From Parietaria judaica (taxonomy: Eukaryota > Streptophyta > Magnoliopsida > Rosales > Urticaceae), in NCBI GenBank assembly GCA_954871525.1, contig OX940861.1, positions 40,995,201 to 41,059,200 of the forward strand: 64,000 nucleotides of DNA, written 5' to 3'. Each line of letters opens with the position of its first letter. Positions within the stretch are counted from its first letter, which is position 1. The position numbers and the translations under genes are program-made. Under the pieces are notes generated by a model, which saw only the letters and a list, made by a program, of their open reading frames with translations, did no database searches and had not been told where the DNA came from. This document shows positions 48,723 through 62,063 of this stretch, piece after piece.

Positions 48723-49435
48723 CCTTTATGTGTTTTTTCCAATTTCGAGTTCTTGAGAAAATATGAATTTGATGTACCTTAAATCTAAAAAATTTGAGCG
48801 AATCAATAGGTGACTGAAGGTTCTTTGATCGGATATTCGTGCGACGAATCAACGATTCTTATTCGATTATCTTGATAACCTTATCTATCTATTTTAGTTT
48901 GCCACTATATCTCTACGACAATTAATGCAAGTGGGTCGGTGATCACTTTATTAATTAGTGAAAAAGGCAACATATTCTTCGTTGTTGTAAATACCAAGAC
49001 TTGGTGGAAGTCAATATTAGAAAGTCAACTATAGTCATGAATTGTAATATTCTCATTTATTATGTTTCCTATTCTTTATTTCCCTTAACCTACAAATTGC
49101 TAGAGGCTTTGAGTGCTTATTGTAAAACAATAATACTCTCTATTCTCTCTCATATTCTCTCTTCTTGTTGTTATGTTCTTAGTTTAGTTCTTTGTTATTT
49201 TATAATATTCAATTTTTTTTGTCTCGATGTGTATTTTTAATGTTTCCATAAATACAAATATTACCTTTAAAAAATATTCCTTAGCCTAATTTATAAGTAA
49301 TTTTACAACAAATATCATTAACATCTTTATTGTTTTGCACAAATTTATATCGCCCAAAGTTCTCGAGTCTCAAAACCGATAACTATGTCCATATTTACAA
49401 GTATTCCAATCGACTATTTTTTAAGATTTAAGGAA
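48723..49435. other. AT-rich intergenic sequence, no gene seen
   Basis: No recognisable feature. Confidence 0.45.
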
Positions 49436-49439
49436 TCAA

Positions 49440-49949
49440 GGATTATTAGCGGAAAAGTACCAAAGTTATTTAAAAATAGGGCGCAATATAGAATTTTTAA
49501 AAGTATTATGACAAAAGTACAGTTCACTTTTTGACGGATCGATAGACCTCATCCACTTTTCCGTTATTTATTTTTTACTATTTTTATCAGTGATGACATC
49601 AACAAAAAATAAAATAAATAAACAAATAAATAAACTAAAACGATCAAACTCACGAACATCAAAATAAAACTGAATGTAAACACAGATTCTTTGAACATCA
49701 ACAACGCAAATTCTTGTTTTCCTCCTCACTTTATCTCTCAAATTTTCAATTCATAATCTCAATAACATCACAATTTGCGTTGTTGACGTCATCATTAATG
49801 AAAATAATAAAAAAGAAACTAACAGAAGAGTGGATGAGGTCTAACGATCCACCAAAAAAGGTGAGCTTAGTGCTTTTGCCATATTCTTTTAAGTTAGCTC
49901 TATGTCGCTTAATTTCCAAACAACTTGAGTACTTTTGTCGCAATAATCC
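49440..49949. mobile_element. Inverted-repeat element, Mutator-like MITE (tentative)
   Basis: The ends are GGATTATTAGCGGAAAAGTA and, inverted, GGATTATTGCGACAAAAGTA. Further inverted blocks (catccacttttccgtta / agaagagtggatgagg) support it. The flanks aggaatcaa and aaaaatcaa match at 7 of 9, consistent with a decayed 9-bp duplication. Confidence 0.55.
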
Positions 49950-50279
49950 AAAAATCAATATGAAAAGATGAAATATCTAATATGACTTACAGAGACTTTT
50001 TTTTTTTTTTTGCAAAACATTTTGTCGATTTAAAATAGTCTGGCACAAGTAGTTTAATTTTTTTTTTATCAATTCTTTAATATGAAGTTCTATGTGAATT
50101 CATATGATTTGACCATGTTTTTCGCTCCGATATATTGACCACACATTCCTCCCCGTTTACACAACGTGACCACACGATTAACTTACAGTGCCTTAATTTT
50201 TCAATTGTAGAACATGTTTTGACTATACTGTGCGATAATTTAATATTCATTGTCACATATGTTACCGTGTGGAACTTTA

Positions 50280-51440
50280 AATGTAAGGAGATGTTGATGC
50301 AGGAAAATGCCTCAAACACTCAGCGGCCCAATTGCTCGTGTTGGGCCGGGCCCAATGTCGTCTTGTTGACTTTTTTGACTTTCGGGCTTGGGCTCCTGGA
50401 CTTTAGAGTCAAACGGACCCTCCACTGACTCAGGACCAGAAATCCGTGGCAAACACCACTACCTGTCGCTAAAGGGCCAAGTCTTGGCCTGGCCCGGATT
50501 ACAGGTTCGGGACTCCAAAAACGGATTTCGGACCACTGCGTAGGGGGGATCACAGTATTGACTTTCCAGTGAACCCTGGTGGACCAGACCCTCGTCCGGC
50601 GTCACAGGTATAGATCCGGGTCCTACGGTCTATTCGCTGAGTCAGTATATCTGCCGGAGATACAAGACTGAGGAATAGAACGAGCACCTCACGGATCTAG
50701 AACTTGGCAAGGAGGGTCTTAGATCATGCCAGAATTTTCTCCAGGGCTTCCGCTCTAGTGGGATTTCTCGCTCTCTGAACCTGGACAAAACAACACCCGA
50801 GATTAGGGAAAACCGGGGGTTTTACCCCTGATTCACCTCCGACACTCAACATTAGTGGGATATTTGAGTGGGAAACGATTTGAGAGGGTCTAGAGAGAGT
50901 TTAGAGCGAGTTTTCGAGGGTCGGAATAAGTTACCGTTGTGGTGAAAGTGAGTGTATGTTTATAATGAAGCTCGGGGATTCAACTGCAATTTTCTAATGA
51001 TCCGGGAGGCCCCTGATGCAAAATAATATAGTTTTTCACATCCTCGGCACGTGGCCGATCCAACGCCGCAATCGGCATCTCAATCTGACGCCGGACGCGC
51101 CCTCACGCGGGGCTATAGTACCGGTGACGCACGCCCATGCGCGTGGGAGCTAGGGCTGCGTCAGCGCCCACGTGGCAGCCCAAGATTGGCCGCTGGGTGC
51201 CCTTTGGCGAGCCCCAATGGGCGAGCGACACGTGGAGGGGTCATTTTCACCCCTGGTTGACCTGCTGGGCCACCTGACGTGTGGCAGTGGCCTTTGTGGG
51301 GCCGTGGGGCCCACCCGTGTTGCCCCGGCGCCCTTCGAAGGCCCCGTGAGCGTCCCGAGGCTGTTTTTCGCAAATTTTATATCGTTTTTGGGGTGTTTTG
51401 ATATTTTTGGGATCATTTGAACCCTTTGTTTTTCGAAAAC
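50280..51440. other. GC-rich block of unknown nature
   Basis: Markedly more GC-rich than its neighbours, especially 51040-51360. It includes ggcccaattg...ttgggccgggcccaatg near 50320 and runs such as cctccgacactcaac near 50838. The open frames have biased composition and resemble no family I know. It is probably a transposable-element part (LTR-like), but I found no ends. Confidence 0.3.
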
Positions 51441-51836
51441 GGACTTCCGGTGAATATTTTAGGCGAAATTGATCATAATTAATAAAAGAAAAATTAATTT
51501 AAATAATTTTTCTTTTGTTAATTAATAAAAACAAATTACGTAAAATACCCGTAACAGGAGATAATGAAAAAAGTTAACTAGTTATTCCAAACTTATTTAC
51601 ATTATCATGAACTTTCACTACAATATATTTTAATATATATATATATATATAAATATAAAAGTGATACTTGTGCAAACGTATAAGTATTTTTGTCATAAAT
51701 ATCTCTTTGAAAATTTTCCTGCTACTATTATTAATCAAACATAAGTACCTTATTTTCCTTTTATAAATCTCTCTCCACTTTTCATTATCTTAGCCGCAAA
51801 AATGTGATTAGTTTATGGGCCCGTTTGGCATTGCTT

Positions 51837-52827
51837 ATTATTAGGTGCTTTTGTTTTTTTTAGAATTTTAAGTTAATATTTGTGTTTGGTAAGTTACACT
51901 AGAAACACTTCTAAAAAAAGTTTAGCTTTTGGATAGGCAAAAATCAAAAGCAAGTTATAGATGCTTTTGGTAGAATCTACTTTTGCTTTTCTTATTCTCT
52001 ATCCCCATAAATATTTTTTTAGGATGGTAAAAGTACCAAAAATATATATTATTATTGCGGTTAAGATTTTAATTCTTTTTAAGTGGTAAAAGTATCAATT
52101 TTTATGTCTATATTTTTTAATTATTGTGGTTAAAGTACCAATTCTTTTTGGATGGTGAAGATACCAATTTCTTATGTCCATTTTTTTTTTAAATTATTTG
52201 GTTGAAATACCAATTCCTATTGGATGGTAAAAGTACCAAAATATTTTACTATTGCGGTTAAATTACCAATTTTTTAAGATGGTAAAAGTACCATTATTTT
52301 ATGTTCACATTCTTAAATTATTATAGTTAAAGTAACAATTCTTTTTGGAAGGTAAATGTAAATAAATAAAAAATAGATACATATTATTATTACAGTTAAA
52401 GTACTAATTCTTTTTCGTTGGTAAAAGTACTAAATTTTTTTATCATGGACAAAAGGAACATGGATGTAAGAAATTGGTACTTTCATTATAATTATTGTCA
52501 GTTAAAAGCACAAAAGGCACAACAAGTTAATAAATATTTTTTTCTTTTTATTTATTGAATAATTATATTATTTAAATTATTTTTTAAAATTTTTATATTA
52601 ATATTAATATTTAACAAATATTATTTATGTCTACTTTTATATTTTTGATATTTAGAACCTAATTAAGTAAAAATGGTTACCAAACACTAAACTGAATTTT
52701 TTTTTAAAAACCAATTGTTTTTTGTTTTGATTAACCAAACAGTGCATTACTTTCTCTGATAGCATTTCTTCTGGTAGTATATTTTAAAAGCAATTCTGAA
52801 CACAGCACAGCAATGCCAAACTGGGCC
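51837..52827. mobile_element. Inverted-terminal-repeat MITE, about 1 kb
   Basis: The ends are GGGCCCGTTTGGCATTGCT and, inverted, GGCCCAGTTTGGCATTGCT, flanked by TAT on both sides. The centre (52020-52500) is a degenerate tandem array of ggtaaaagtaccaa-containing units. No coding capacity. Superfamily uncertain (Harbinger-like or hAT-like). Confidence 0.65.
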
Positions 52828-52829
52828 TA

Positions 52830-53985
52830 TAACAATATTAAATCTCCAGTCACCCAAAAACAAAATGTGATTATCTCTATTAATTTAAAAATCCCCTAGT
52901 TTTCAGCGTACTATCATTATTTTATCAGCAAAATTGGACTATTTAGCACAAATATATTGTATTTGAATTACAATAAGTCATCAAGAAATTTGAGTTGTCT
53001 ATATATTTTAAGACTTTACTTACTCGATTGACCGAATTAAGATTAATCTACATGCTATATTAATATATACCTCCTATTTTTCACTATTTTTATTTTAGTT
53101 GAAAATATGTGATTTTTACATGAAATAATATAAACATTAATCACTCAGTAGAAAAATGTGACTAGTATACAATGTTAAATTTACATTCGTTCACTAAAAA
53201 AAAATCCGATTTCAGTAATTAATAACAATATACAGTTGACTTAGAACTAGGTGATGTAGGCCTATTGTTGGCGGAGATGTCTAATATTGTTTCAACTTAA
53301 GTAGTAGTTAAATAATTTCAATTTCAATCCCATTTAATATACAAGTGTTTTCCATATCGATTTCAATCTTTTCTAGTTATGGGCCCTAACGGAAGGTAAA
53401 TAATAGCATATTAGCATTAGACTCAAATTATAAATAATCTCAAGACTTTGTGATTCTAAATACAATAATTTTTTTATAAATTTATATTGTTTAATTTAAA
53501 AAAAAATATTATATTATTGAGGTTATTAATTAATCGAGAGATAATTTAATAAGGTTGGTTTGATTCGGGACTATATAACAATTTTATTTAATCAAAATTT
53601 CTACCGTATCAAACTATTAAAAATCTCTCGATTCACGAACTCATTAGTTACCATTATTTCATGGTTTTTAAATGGGTTATGCACGAGATATTTTAATTTG
53701 CTAAATAATTGAAAAAAGCAAACGAGGTTTATATAGTGATAACACCTAGCCCTGGCGAATATATTGTCGTTACACGTTACCAATCACGACAAGAAATATA
53801 TTAATATTTTTTTTATTATTATTCTAAAAGTTACAGCGATGAAATTGCCATGGCTGTAGGTTATAATTGCAGGAATTTACATTTGAGGAATTAGTATAGT
53901 ATAGATGTTATGCCGGTCCCTTTCCTAATAATAAAAAATAAAAATCAAACAATCACAATAATCAAACTTAAAATAATTTAAATTA
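52830..53985. other. AT-rich intergenic sequence, no gene seen
   Basis: No supported gene or element. Confidence 0.45.
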
Positions 53986-53989
53986 AGCA

Positions 53990-54103
53990 AGTTTGGCCTA
54001 GGGATAACTCCACTACACCTCTATTCAAGAGGTCATGGGTTCAAAACCCCCCATGAGACTCAAATGAGTGCCCCTTTTACATATTTGTAAACTTGGCAAA
54101 TAG
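53990..54103 (+). mobile_element. tRNA-derived SINE copy
   Basis: Box A-like TTTGGCCTAGGGATAACTCC and box B-like GGGTTCAAAACCCCCC, followed by the same body as the 9346 copy (caaatgagtgccccttttac, tttgtaaacttggc). It is cut at its 3' end by the LTR that starts near 54107. Confidence 0.55.
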
Positions 54104-54106
54104 TGT

Positions 54107-54562
54107 TGTTGAGATCGGATTTGGTAATCCCTTTATTACGGCATAAGTACCTAAGTGTTGGTCCTTACACCATAAAGCAAGCAAGTGTGCTTGATTATGA
54201 TGAGATGAGTTAGGTAGCTTTAGGCAATACTCTAGGCCATACCTCACCTTTTAGGGCCATACCTTTGGTCATACCACACTCATGAGGGTAGGTACAATGC
54301 TTGTAATGCATATATATGCATCCATTTTGGATGAAGGCTAGGGAGATTTTTGGAGAGGAAATAGGTAGATTTTTTGTGGAGAGAATGACAGATTTTTAGA
54401 GAAGAGAAATGCTTGTAACCGAACGAAATCAAGAAGAAAATACACACGTCTTTACATCGTAATTTCTGTGATCTTAGCTAATAAACAAAAGAAACCGATC
54501 CCTTTTCTTTAAAAATAAGGATCAATCATTGTGATTGTTGAGTGTACAAAACGCCTTCAACA
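54107..54562 (+). mobile_element. Ty3/gypsy-type 5' LTR
   Basis: Begins TGTTGAGATCGG and ends CCTTCAACA, followed by a primer binding site. It is the only recognisable part of this element in the window. The internal region gives way to satellite DNA within about 150 bp. The start could be three bases earlier (TGTTGTTGAG). Confidence 0.65.
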
Positions 54563-54563
54563 G

Positions 54564-54582
54564 TTTGGCGCCCACCGTGGGG
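54564..54582 (+). other. Retrotransposon primer binding site and gag leader
   Basis: TTTGGCGCCCACCGTGGGG matches the tRNA-complementary primer sites of plant gypsy (Tat/Athila-type) elements. A short frame MTTNDGNDNTEH follows at about 54620 and stops at once. Confidence 0.65.
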
Positions 54583-54714
54583 CTAATTTTCTTTCTATCG
54601 CACAGCTAAGTGCTTGGAAGGATGACCACCAACGACGGCAACGACAACACCGAGCACTGATCTCTTCTTCACCTGTGATAAATAAAACAACATTTTTCAT
54701 GCGTTTTCTTACAT

Positions 54715-55516
54715 GCCTCTTCTCGAGCTTCAATTTGATAGGTCATTTGCCCATATCGGACGCTCGAGGCAAGAGTTATGGATGTCGGAAGATTGGTCGC
54801 CGAAGATGATGGATTCGTCGACGCCTCCCCGTCGCCCATCACTCCTTAGATCATATCATCGTTGCAACTAATCATTTCGAAGTGATTTTTAGCTTTCTTA
54901 AAGATAATGTCTCGTGCTTCAATTTGATAGGTTATTTTCCCATATCGGACGCTCGAGGTAAGAGTTATGGATCGAAAGATTGGTCGCCGAAGATGATGGT
55001 TTCGTCGACGCCTCCTCATTGCCCATTGTTCCTCGGATAATATCCTCATCGCTAGTTATCATTTCTAAGTTACTTTTAGCTTTTCTTGAAGATAACGTCT
55101 CGAGCTTCGATTTGATTGGTCATTTTCCCATATCGGACGCTTGAGGCAAGAGTTATTGACGTCGGAAGATTGATCGCCGAAGATGATGGCTTCGTCGACG
55201 CCTCCCCATCACCCATCGCTCCTCAGATCATATCCTCGTACATACTTATCATTTCCAAGTGAATTTTAGCTTTTCTCGAAGATAATGTATCGTGCTTCGA
55301 TTTGATAGGTCATTTGCCGATATTGGACGCTCGAAGCAAGAGTTATGGACGTCGGAAAATTAGTCGCCGAAGATGATGGCTTCGTCGACGCGTCCCCGTC
55401 GCCCATCACTCCTTGCAACATATTCTCATCGCTACTAATCATTTTCAAGTGATTTTTAGCTTTTCTTAAAGATAATGTCTCGAGCTTCGATTTGATAGGT
55501 CATTTGACCATATCGG
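54715..55516. repeat. Satellite array, proximal diverged monomers (about 190 bp)
   Basis: The landmark GATAGGTCAT recurs at 54737, 54926, 55114, 55304 and 55494 (spacing 188-190). These monomers are mostly one type (acgtcggaagattggtcgcc ... ggcttcgtcgacgcctcc) and show no higher-order pattern here. The array begins directly after the gypsy leader. Confidence 0.9.
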
Positions 55517-57699
55517 TGTTGGACATATTTTGTATGCCCTCAATTCAGATGCTAATCCCGCTCACAAAAGATTATGGTCGTTTGCCTAGAATGAATAGTA
55601 CTTATTAAAGTTATCTTATATAGTTATATTCGGATTATAAATAGATAATATTAATTGAATGTTTGATCCATAGTTCTTTAATGTTGCTATCGTGCTCAGT
55701 CATCACAAGTAGTCTTTTGTGAGGAGGTTTGACTGTCACGAATAAAGAACTTAAAAAGGTCCATGGTCTTGATTAGAAATGGGAATTTCTAAGGCGTGAA
55801 CGACCATGATGAACTTAATCACAATTGGGTGATGATCTATTACCCAAAATAGTGTAGTCCGTGAACTGTTAAGTTTATCAAGTATGAAGTGTCTTCATAT
55901 TGGACGGACTAGACTCACATCCGAAATCATCAAATAAGTTTGTCACTGATGATAGTACGATATGGTCGCTTAGATGATCAGATGAAATTAAGTTGACGTC
56001 CTGAGCATTATCGACTTGTACGGTTCAACTTATATAATCTTTGATTTAATCGTTACAGAGTACAGCTTAGTACTCCTAATACTTTTATTTTGGGATTAGA
56101 CGGTTGACCGAGATAAGTTGCACAATAGCAGATATGGACAATATCTTTATGATATTCTTATTGTGATTCATGGAAACAAATAAGTACTCATGATCAGCTC
56201 ATTAGATTCATCATCTTATGAGTGAGTAGTTTGTAAGAATCATAAGAATAAGATAGTGTCATCCAAAAGGGCAGAACGGTAAATATCACCCTTTTGATGA
56301 GTGTCATAATAAACCGAAGACCTAGCACGCCAGATATCTGATTGAATCAATGGACACCTGTGTTCAGGAAGATAATTATCACACACACTTGAGAGTTCAG
56401 CCAAGAGCTATAGTGAAATGTAATCGAGGTTGGTAAAAGTCTACGCTTTTACCGTAGCTCGAGTGTGTATGTCCATTAGTCCCCTTTGTAGCTCCATAGA
56501 GGATGACACCGCAAATATATTCAAATATTTCATTTGAATAGGATACTCCAATCATATTTGTTTCGTGATTATTATCACGAATTACTGATTACCCTAAATA
56601 GTGGCAAAAGTACCAAAGTTTGGTATGCATGTGAAACTGCAAAAGATGATTGAATTTAATTCTAAGACCTAACGTTGTGGGAAATTAAATTCTGGTACAG
56701 TTATCTTTTTGAATCGTGTCATTTTGACAGACGGTTTGAGATTTATAATAATAACAGTTTTAGTCCTAGACTAAAAAAATGACACTGTTATTTAAATACA
56801 AAATTAGCGAAATTAAATATTGGTATTTATACCAGAAATATTTAAAGAGAGAAATCAAATAATGAATTCGAAATATATTTATAATTTCGAAATCAATCTT
56901 TTCAAAATATAAAGATTTGATTTAATAAATCTTTTAGGGTATTTTCTAAAAAGATTTGTTTTCGATTTATTCTTTATTTGATTTAATTATTTAAATAAGG
57001 TCTTAAAGTGAATATCTCCAAACAATTTGAGTATTTCTCTCTCAGTTGGTTGAGAGATTTTCTAAAAGCGGTTGGGCCATTCCCTATAAATAGGGGACAC
57101 CTGAAACCAAAAAACACACACTCAAATTCTCAGATTTCGATCTCTATCTCTCTCTCTCTCAAGATAGTTTCTACGAATTTCTCTGAGCTCCTCTCAGGGT
57201 TTTTCGAATTTAGGGCTTAGGGTTTTATCCAGTGGGAGCCCACACCTCCTGGCGACATAGTCCTGGAGAATACATCGGAAGACTTCTAGAAGCATCTTCT
57301 TCACAGAAATCGCAAAAAGGATTCATGATCGGAGTCAGAAAGTCCTTCAGAGAATCAAGATCCGTGTCAGAGACTACAAGAAAAAGGTACACGATTTCAA
57401 GGTTATTGATTAAGAACTATTTACTGGTATTCATGGCTCAGAATTAAAATCAAGAATGAGTTAAATAAATTAAAATAATTAATTCATCACGATTAGGAAA
57501 ATTAATTGTAAATTGATTTTGAAACAGACGGTTTGACAGGGGTATTGGTATGGGACTCTAACTAAGTAAAAATATTTAAAGGTCAAACCGTGTGACTTAA
57601 TCAATGATTACAATTTCTTATAGGTCGGCGGTGACTGTTTTCAGTCTAGATCCGCAGATATGACCAGGAATTGGAGTTAATGCGATATTGATTCCAGCA
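55517..57699 (+). mobile_element. Long solo LTR (2.18 kb) inserted in the satellite
   Basis: Runs TGTTGGACATATTTTG to GATTCCAGCA. ATCGG flanks both sides (55512-55516 and 57700-57704), and the satellite monomer continues across the duplication. A TATA box (ccctataaataggggacacc, near 57080) and a C/T-rich leader follow the usual LTR plan. No coding frame, so it is a solo LTR. The lineage is likely copia but not proven. Confidence 0.82.
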
Positions 57700-58705
57700 A
57701 TCGGACGCTCGAGGCAAGATTTGTGGACGTCGAAAGATTGGTCGCCAAAGATGATGGCTTCGTCGACACCTCTCCGTTGCCCATCGTAGGCAAGAGTTAT
57801 GGACGTCGAAAGATTGGTCGCCGAAGATGATGGCTTCGTCGACGCCTCCCCGTCGCTCATCGCTCCTCGGATCATATCCTCGTAGATATTTATCATTTTC
57901 AAGTGAGTTTTAGCTTTTATTTTTTAAGATAACGCCTTGTGCTTCGATTTCATAGGTCATTTGCCTATATTGGACGCTCGAGGCAAGAGTTATGGACGTC
58001 GGAAGATTGGTCGCCGAAGATGATGGCTTCGTCGACGCCTCCCCGTCGCCCATCGCCCCTCAGAACATATCCTCGTAGATACTTATTATTTCCAAGTGAT
58101 TTTTAGTTTTTCTTTAATATAACGTGTTGCGCTTCGATTTGGTAGGTCATTTTCTCATATCGAACGCTCGAGGAGAGAGTTATGGACGACGGAAGATTGA
58201 TCATCGAAGATGGTCGCCTCGTCAACGCCTCCCCGTTGCCTATCTCTCGGCTGATATTTTCCTCGTTGTTTAATATTTTTGCGTGATTTCTATTTTTTCT
58301 TGAAGGTTATTTCTCAAGCTTCGATTTGATAGGTCATTTGCCCATATCAGACCCTCGAGGAGAGAGTTATGGACGACGGTACATTGATCGCTGAAGATGG
58401 TCGCTTCGTCGATGCCTCCCCATCGCTTGTCGCTTCTCGGCACATATCTTCCTCGTCGTTTAATAGTTTTGCATGATTTCTAACTTTTCTTGAATTTTAT
58501 TTCTCGATCTTCGATTTGCTAGTCGTTTTCTCATATCGGACACTCGAGGAGAGAGGTACAGACGACGGAAAATTGATCACCTAAGATGGTCGCCTCGTCG
58601 ACGCTTCCCCGTTACCTGTCGCTTCTCAGCTCATATCTTACTCGTTGTTTAATATTTTGGTATGATTTTTACTTTTCTTGAAGGTTATTTCTCGAGCTTC
58701 GATTT

Positions 58706-60384
58706 GATAGGTCATTTGCTCATATCAGACGCTGGAGAAGAGAGTTATGGACGACGGAATATTGATCACCGAAGATGGTCGCCGCGTCGATGCCTCCCCG
58801 TCGCCCATCGCTCCTCAGATTATATCCTTGTTGCTACTTATCATTTTGTAGTGATTTTTATATTTTCTTAAAGATAACGTCTCTTGCTTCGGTTTGATAG
58901 GTCATTTTTCTATATCGGACGCTCGACACAATAGTTATGGACGTCGGAAGATTGGTCGCCGAAGATGATTGCTTCGTCGACGTCTCCCCGTCCCCCGTCG
59001 CTTATCGGATCATATCCTCGATGCTACTTATCATTTCGAAGTGATTTTTAGCTTTTCATTAAAATAACGTCTCGAGCTTCGATTTAATAGGTCATTTGCC
59101 TATATCGGACGCTCGTGGAAAGAGTTATGGACATCGGAAGATTGGTCACCAAAGATGATGGCTTCGTCGATGCCTCCCCATCGCCCATCGCTCTTTGTAT
59201 CATATCATCGTCGTTACTTATCATTTCAAAGTGATTTTTAGCTTTTCTTGAAGATAATGTCTCGTGCTTAAATTTGATAGGTCATTTGCCCATATCGGAC
59301 GCTCGAGGTAAGAGTTATTGACGTCGGAAGATTGGTCGCCGAAGATGATGGCTTTGTTTGACGCATCCTTGTCGCTGCTTATCATTTCGAAGTGATTTTT
59401 AGATTTTCTTGAAGATAACGTCTCGTGCTTCAATTTTATAGGTTATTTGCCCATATCGGACGCTCGAGGTAAGAGTTATAGACGTCGGAATATTGGTCGT
59501 CGAAGATGATGGCTTCGTCGATGCCTCCTCGTTGCCCATCATTCCTCGGATCATATCCTCGTCGGTACTTATCATTTCCAAGTTATTTTTATCTTTTCTT
59601 GAATATAACGTCTCGAGCTTTGATTTGATAGGTCATTTGCTCATATCGGACGCTTGAGGCAAGAGTTATGGACGTCGAAAGATTGGTCGCTGAAGATGAT
59701 GGCTTCGTCGACGCCTCCCCGTCACCCATCGCTCCTCAGAACATATCCTCGTAGATACTTATTATTTCCAAGTGATTTTTAGTTTTTCTTTAATATAACA
59801 TTTTGCGCTTCAATTTGGTAGGTCATTTGCTCATATCGAACGCTCAAGGAGAGAGTTATGGACGACGGAAGATTGATCATCGAAGATGGTCGCCTCGTCA
59901 ACGCCTCCCCGTTGCCTATCGCTTCTCTGCTGATATTTTCCTCGTTGTTTAATTTTTTTGCGTGATTTCTATTTTTTCTTGAAGGTTATTTCTCAAGCTT
60001 CGATTTGATAGGTCAGTTGCTCATATCAGACCCTCGAGGAGAGAGTTATGGACGACGGTACATTGATCGCTGAAGATGGTCGCTTCGTCGATGCCTCCCC
60101 GTCGCTTGTCGCTTCTCGGCACATATCTTCCTCGTCGTTTAATAGTTTTGCATGATTTCTAACTTTTCTTGAATTTTATTTCTCGATCTTCGATTTGCTA
60201 GTCGTTTTCTCATATCGGACACTCGAGGAGAGAGGTACAGACGACGGAAAATTGATCACCTAAGATGGTCGCCTCGTCGACGCTTCCCCGTTACCTGTCG
60301 CTTCTCAGCTCATATCTTACTCGTTGTTTAATATTTTGGTATGATTTTTACTTTTCTTGAAGGTTATTTCTCGAGCTTCGATTT
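58706..60384. repeat. Higher-order repeat unit 1 (nine monomers)
   Basis: Monomer starts at 58706, 58896, 59086, 59276, 59437, 59627, 59817, 60007 and 60197. Lengths are 190, 190, 190, 161, 190, 190, 190, 190 and 188. The first monomer is a B-to-A chimera, the next five are A (one shortened to 161 bp with ggctttgtttgacgcatcc), and the last three are B. Confidence 0.92.
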
Positions 60385-62063
60385 GATAGGTCATTTGCTC
60401 ATATCAGACGCTGGAGAAGAGAGTTATGGACGACGGAATATTGATCACCGAAGATGGTCGCCGCGTCGATGCCTCCCCGTCGCCCATCGCTCCTCAGATT
60501 ATATCCTTGTTGCTACTTATCATTTTGTAGTGATTTTTATATTTTCTTAAAGATAACGTCTCTTGCTTCGGTTTGATAGGTCATTTTTCTATATCGGACG
60601 CTCGACACAATAGTTATGGACGTCGGAAGATTGGTCGCCGAAGATGATTGCTTCGTCGACGTCTCCCCGTCCCCCGTTGCTTATCGGATCATATCCTCGA
60701 TGCTACTTATCATTTCGAAGTGATTTTTAGCTTTTCATTAAAATAACGTCTCGAGCTTCGATTTAATAGGTCATTTGCCTATATCGGACGCTCGTGGAAA
60801 GAGTTATGGACATCGGAAGATTGGTCACCAAAGATGATGGCTTCGTCGATGCCTCCCCATCGCCCATCGCTCTTTGTATCATATCATCGTCGTTACTTAT
60901 CATTTCAAAGTGATTTTTAGCTTTTCTTGAAGATAATGTCTCGTGCTTAAATTTGATAGGTCATTTGCCCATATCGGACGCTCGAGGTAAGAGTTATTGA
61001 CGTCGGAAGATTGGTCGCCGAAGATGATGGCTTTGTTTGACGCATCCTTGTCGCTGCTTATCATTTCGAAGTGATTTTTAGATTTTCTTGAAGATAACGT
61101 CTCGTGCTTCAATTTTATAGGTTATTTGCCCATATCGGACGCTCGAGGTAAGAGTTATAGACGTCGGAATATTGGTCGTCGAAGATGATGGCTTCGTCGA
61201 TGCCTCCTCGTTGCCCATCATTCCTCGGATCATATCCTCGTCGGTACTTATCATTTCCAAGTTATTTTTATCTTTTCTTGAATATAACGTCTCGAGCTTT
61301 GATTTGATAGGTCATTTGCTCATATCGGACGCTTGAGGCAAGAGTTATGGACGTCGAAAGATTGGTCGCTGAAGATGATGGCTTCGTCGACGCCTCCCCG
61401 TCACCCATCGCTCCTCAGAACATATCCTCGTAGATACTTATTATTTCCAAGTGATTTTTAGTTTTTCTTTAATATAACATTTTGCGCTTCAATTTGGTAG
61501 GTCATTTGCTCATATCGAACGCTCAAGGAGAGAGTTATGGACGACGGAAGATTGATCATCGAAGATGGTCGCCTCGTCAACGCCTCCCCGTTGCCTATCG
61601 CTTCTCTGCTGATATTTTCCTCGTTGTTTAATTTTTTTGCGTGATTTCTATTTTTTCTTGAAGGTTATTTCTCAAGCTTCGATTTGATAGGTCAGTTGCT
61701 CATATCAGACCCTCGAGGAGAGAGTTATGGACGACGGTACATTGATCGCTGAAGATGGTCGCTTCGTCGATGCCTCCCCGTCGCTTGTCGCTTCTCGGCA
61801 CATATCTTCCTCGTCGTTTAATAGTTTTGCATGATTTCTAACTTTTCTTGAATTTTATTTCTCGATCTTCGATTTGCTAGTCGTTTTCTCATATCGGACA
61901 CTCGAGGAGAGAGGTACGGACGATGGAAAATTGATCGCCTAAGATGGTTGCCTCGTCGACGCTTCCCCGTTGCCTGTCGCTTCTCAGCTCATATCTTACT
62001 CGTTGTTTAATATTTTTGCATGATTTTTACTTTTCTTGAAGGTTATTTCTCGAGCTTCGATTT
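60385..62063. repeat. Higher-order repeat unit 2
   Basis: Almost identical to unit 1 by eye over its full length, including the 161-bp monomer. Differences appear mainly in its last few hundred bases. Confidence 0.92.
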
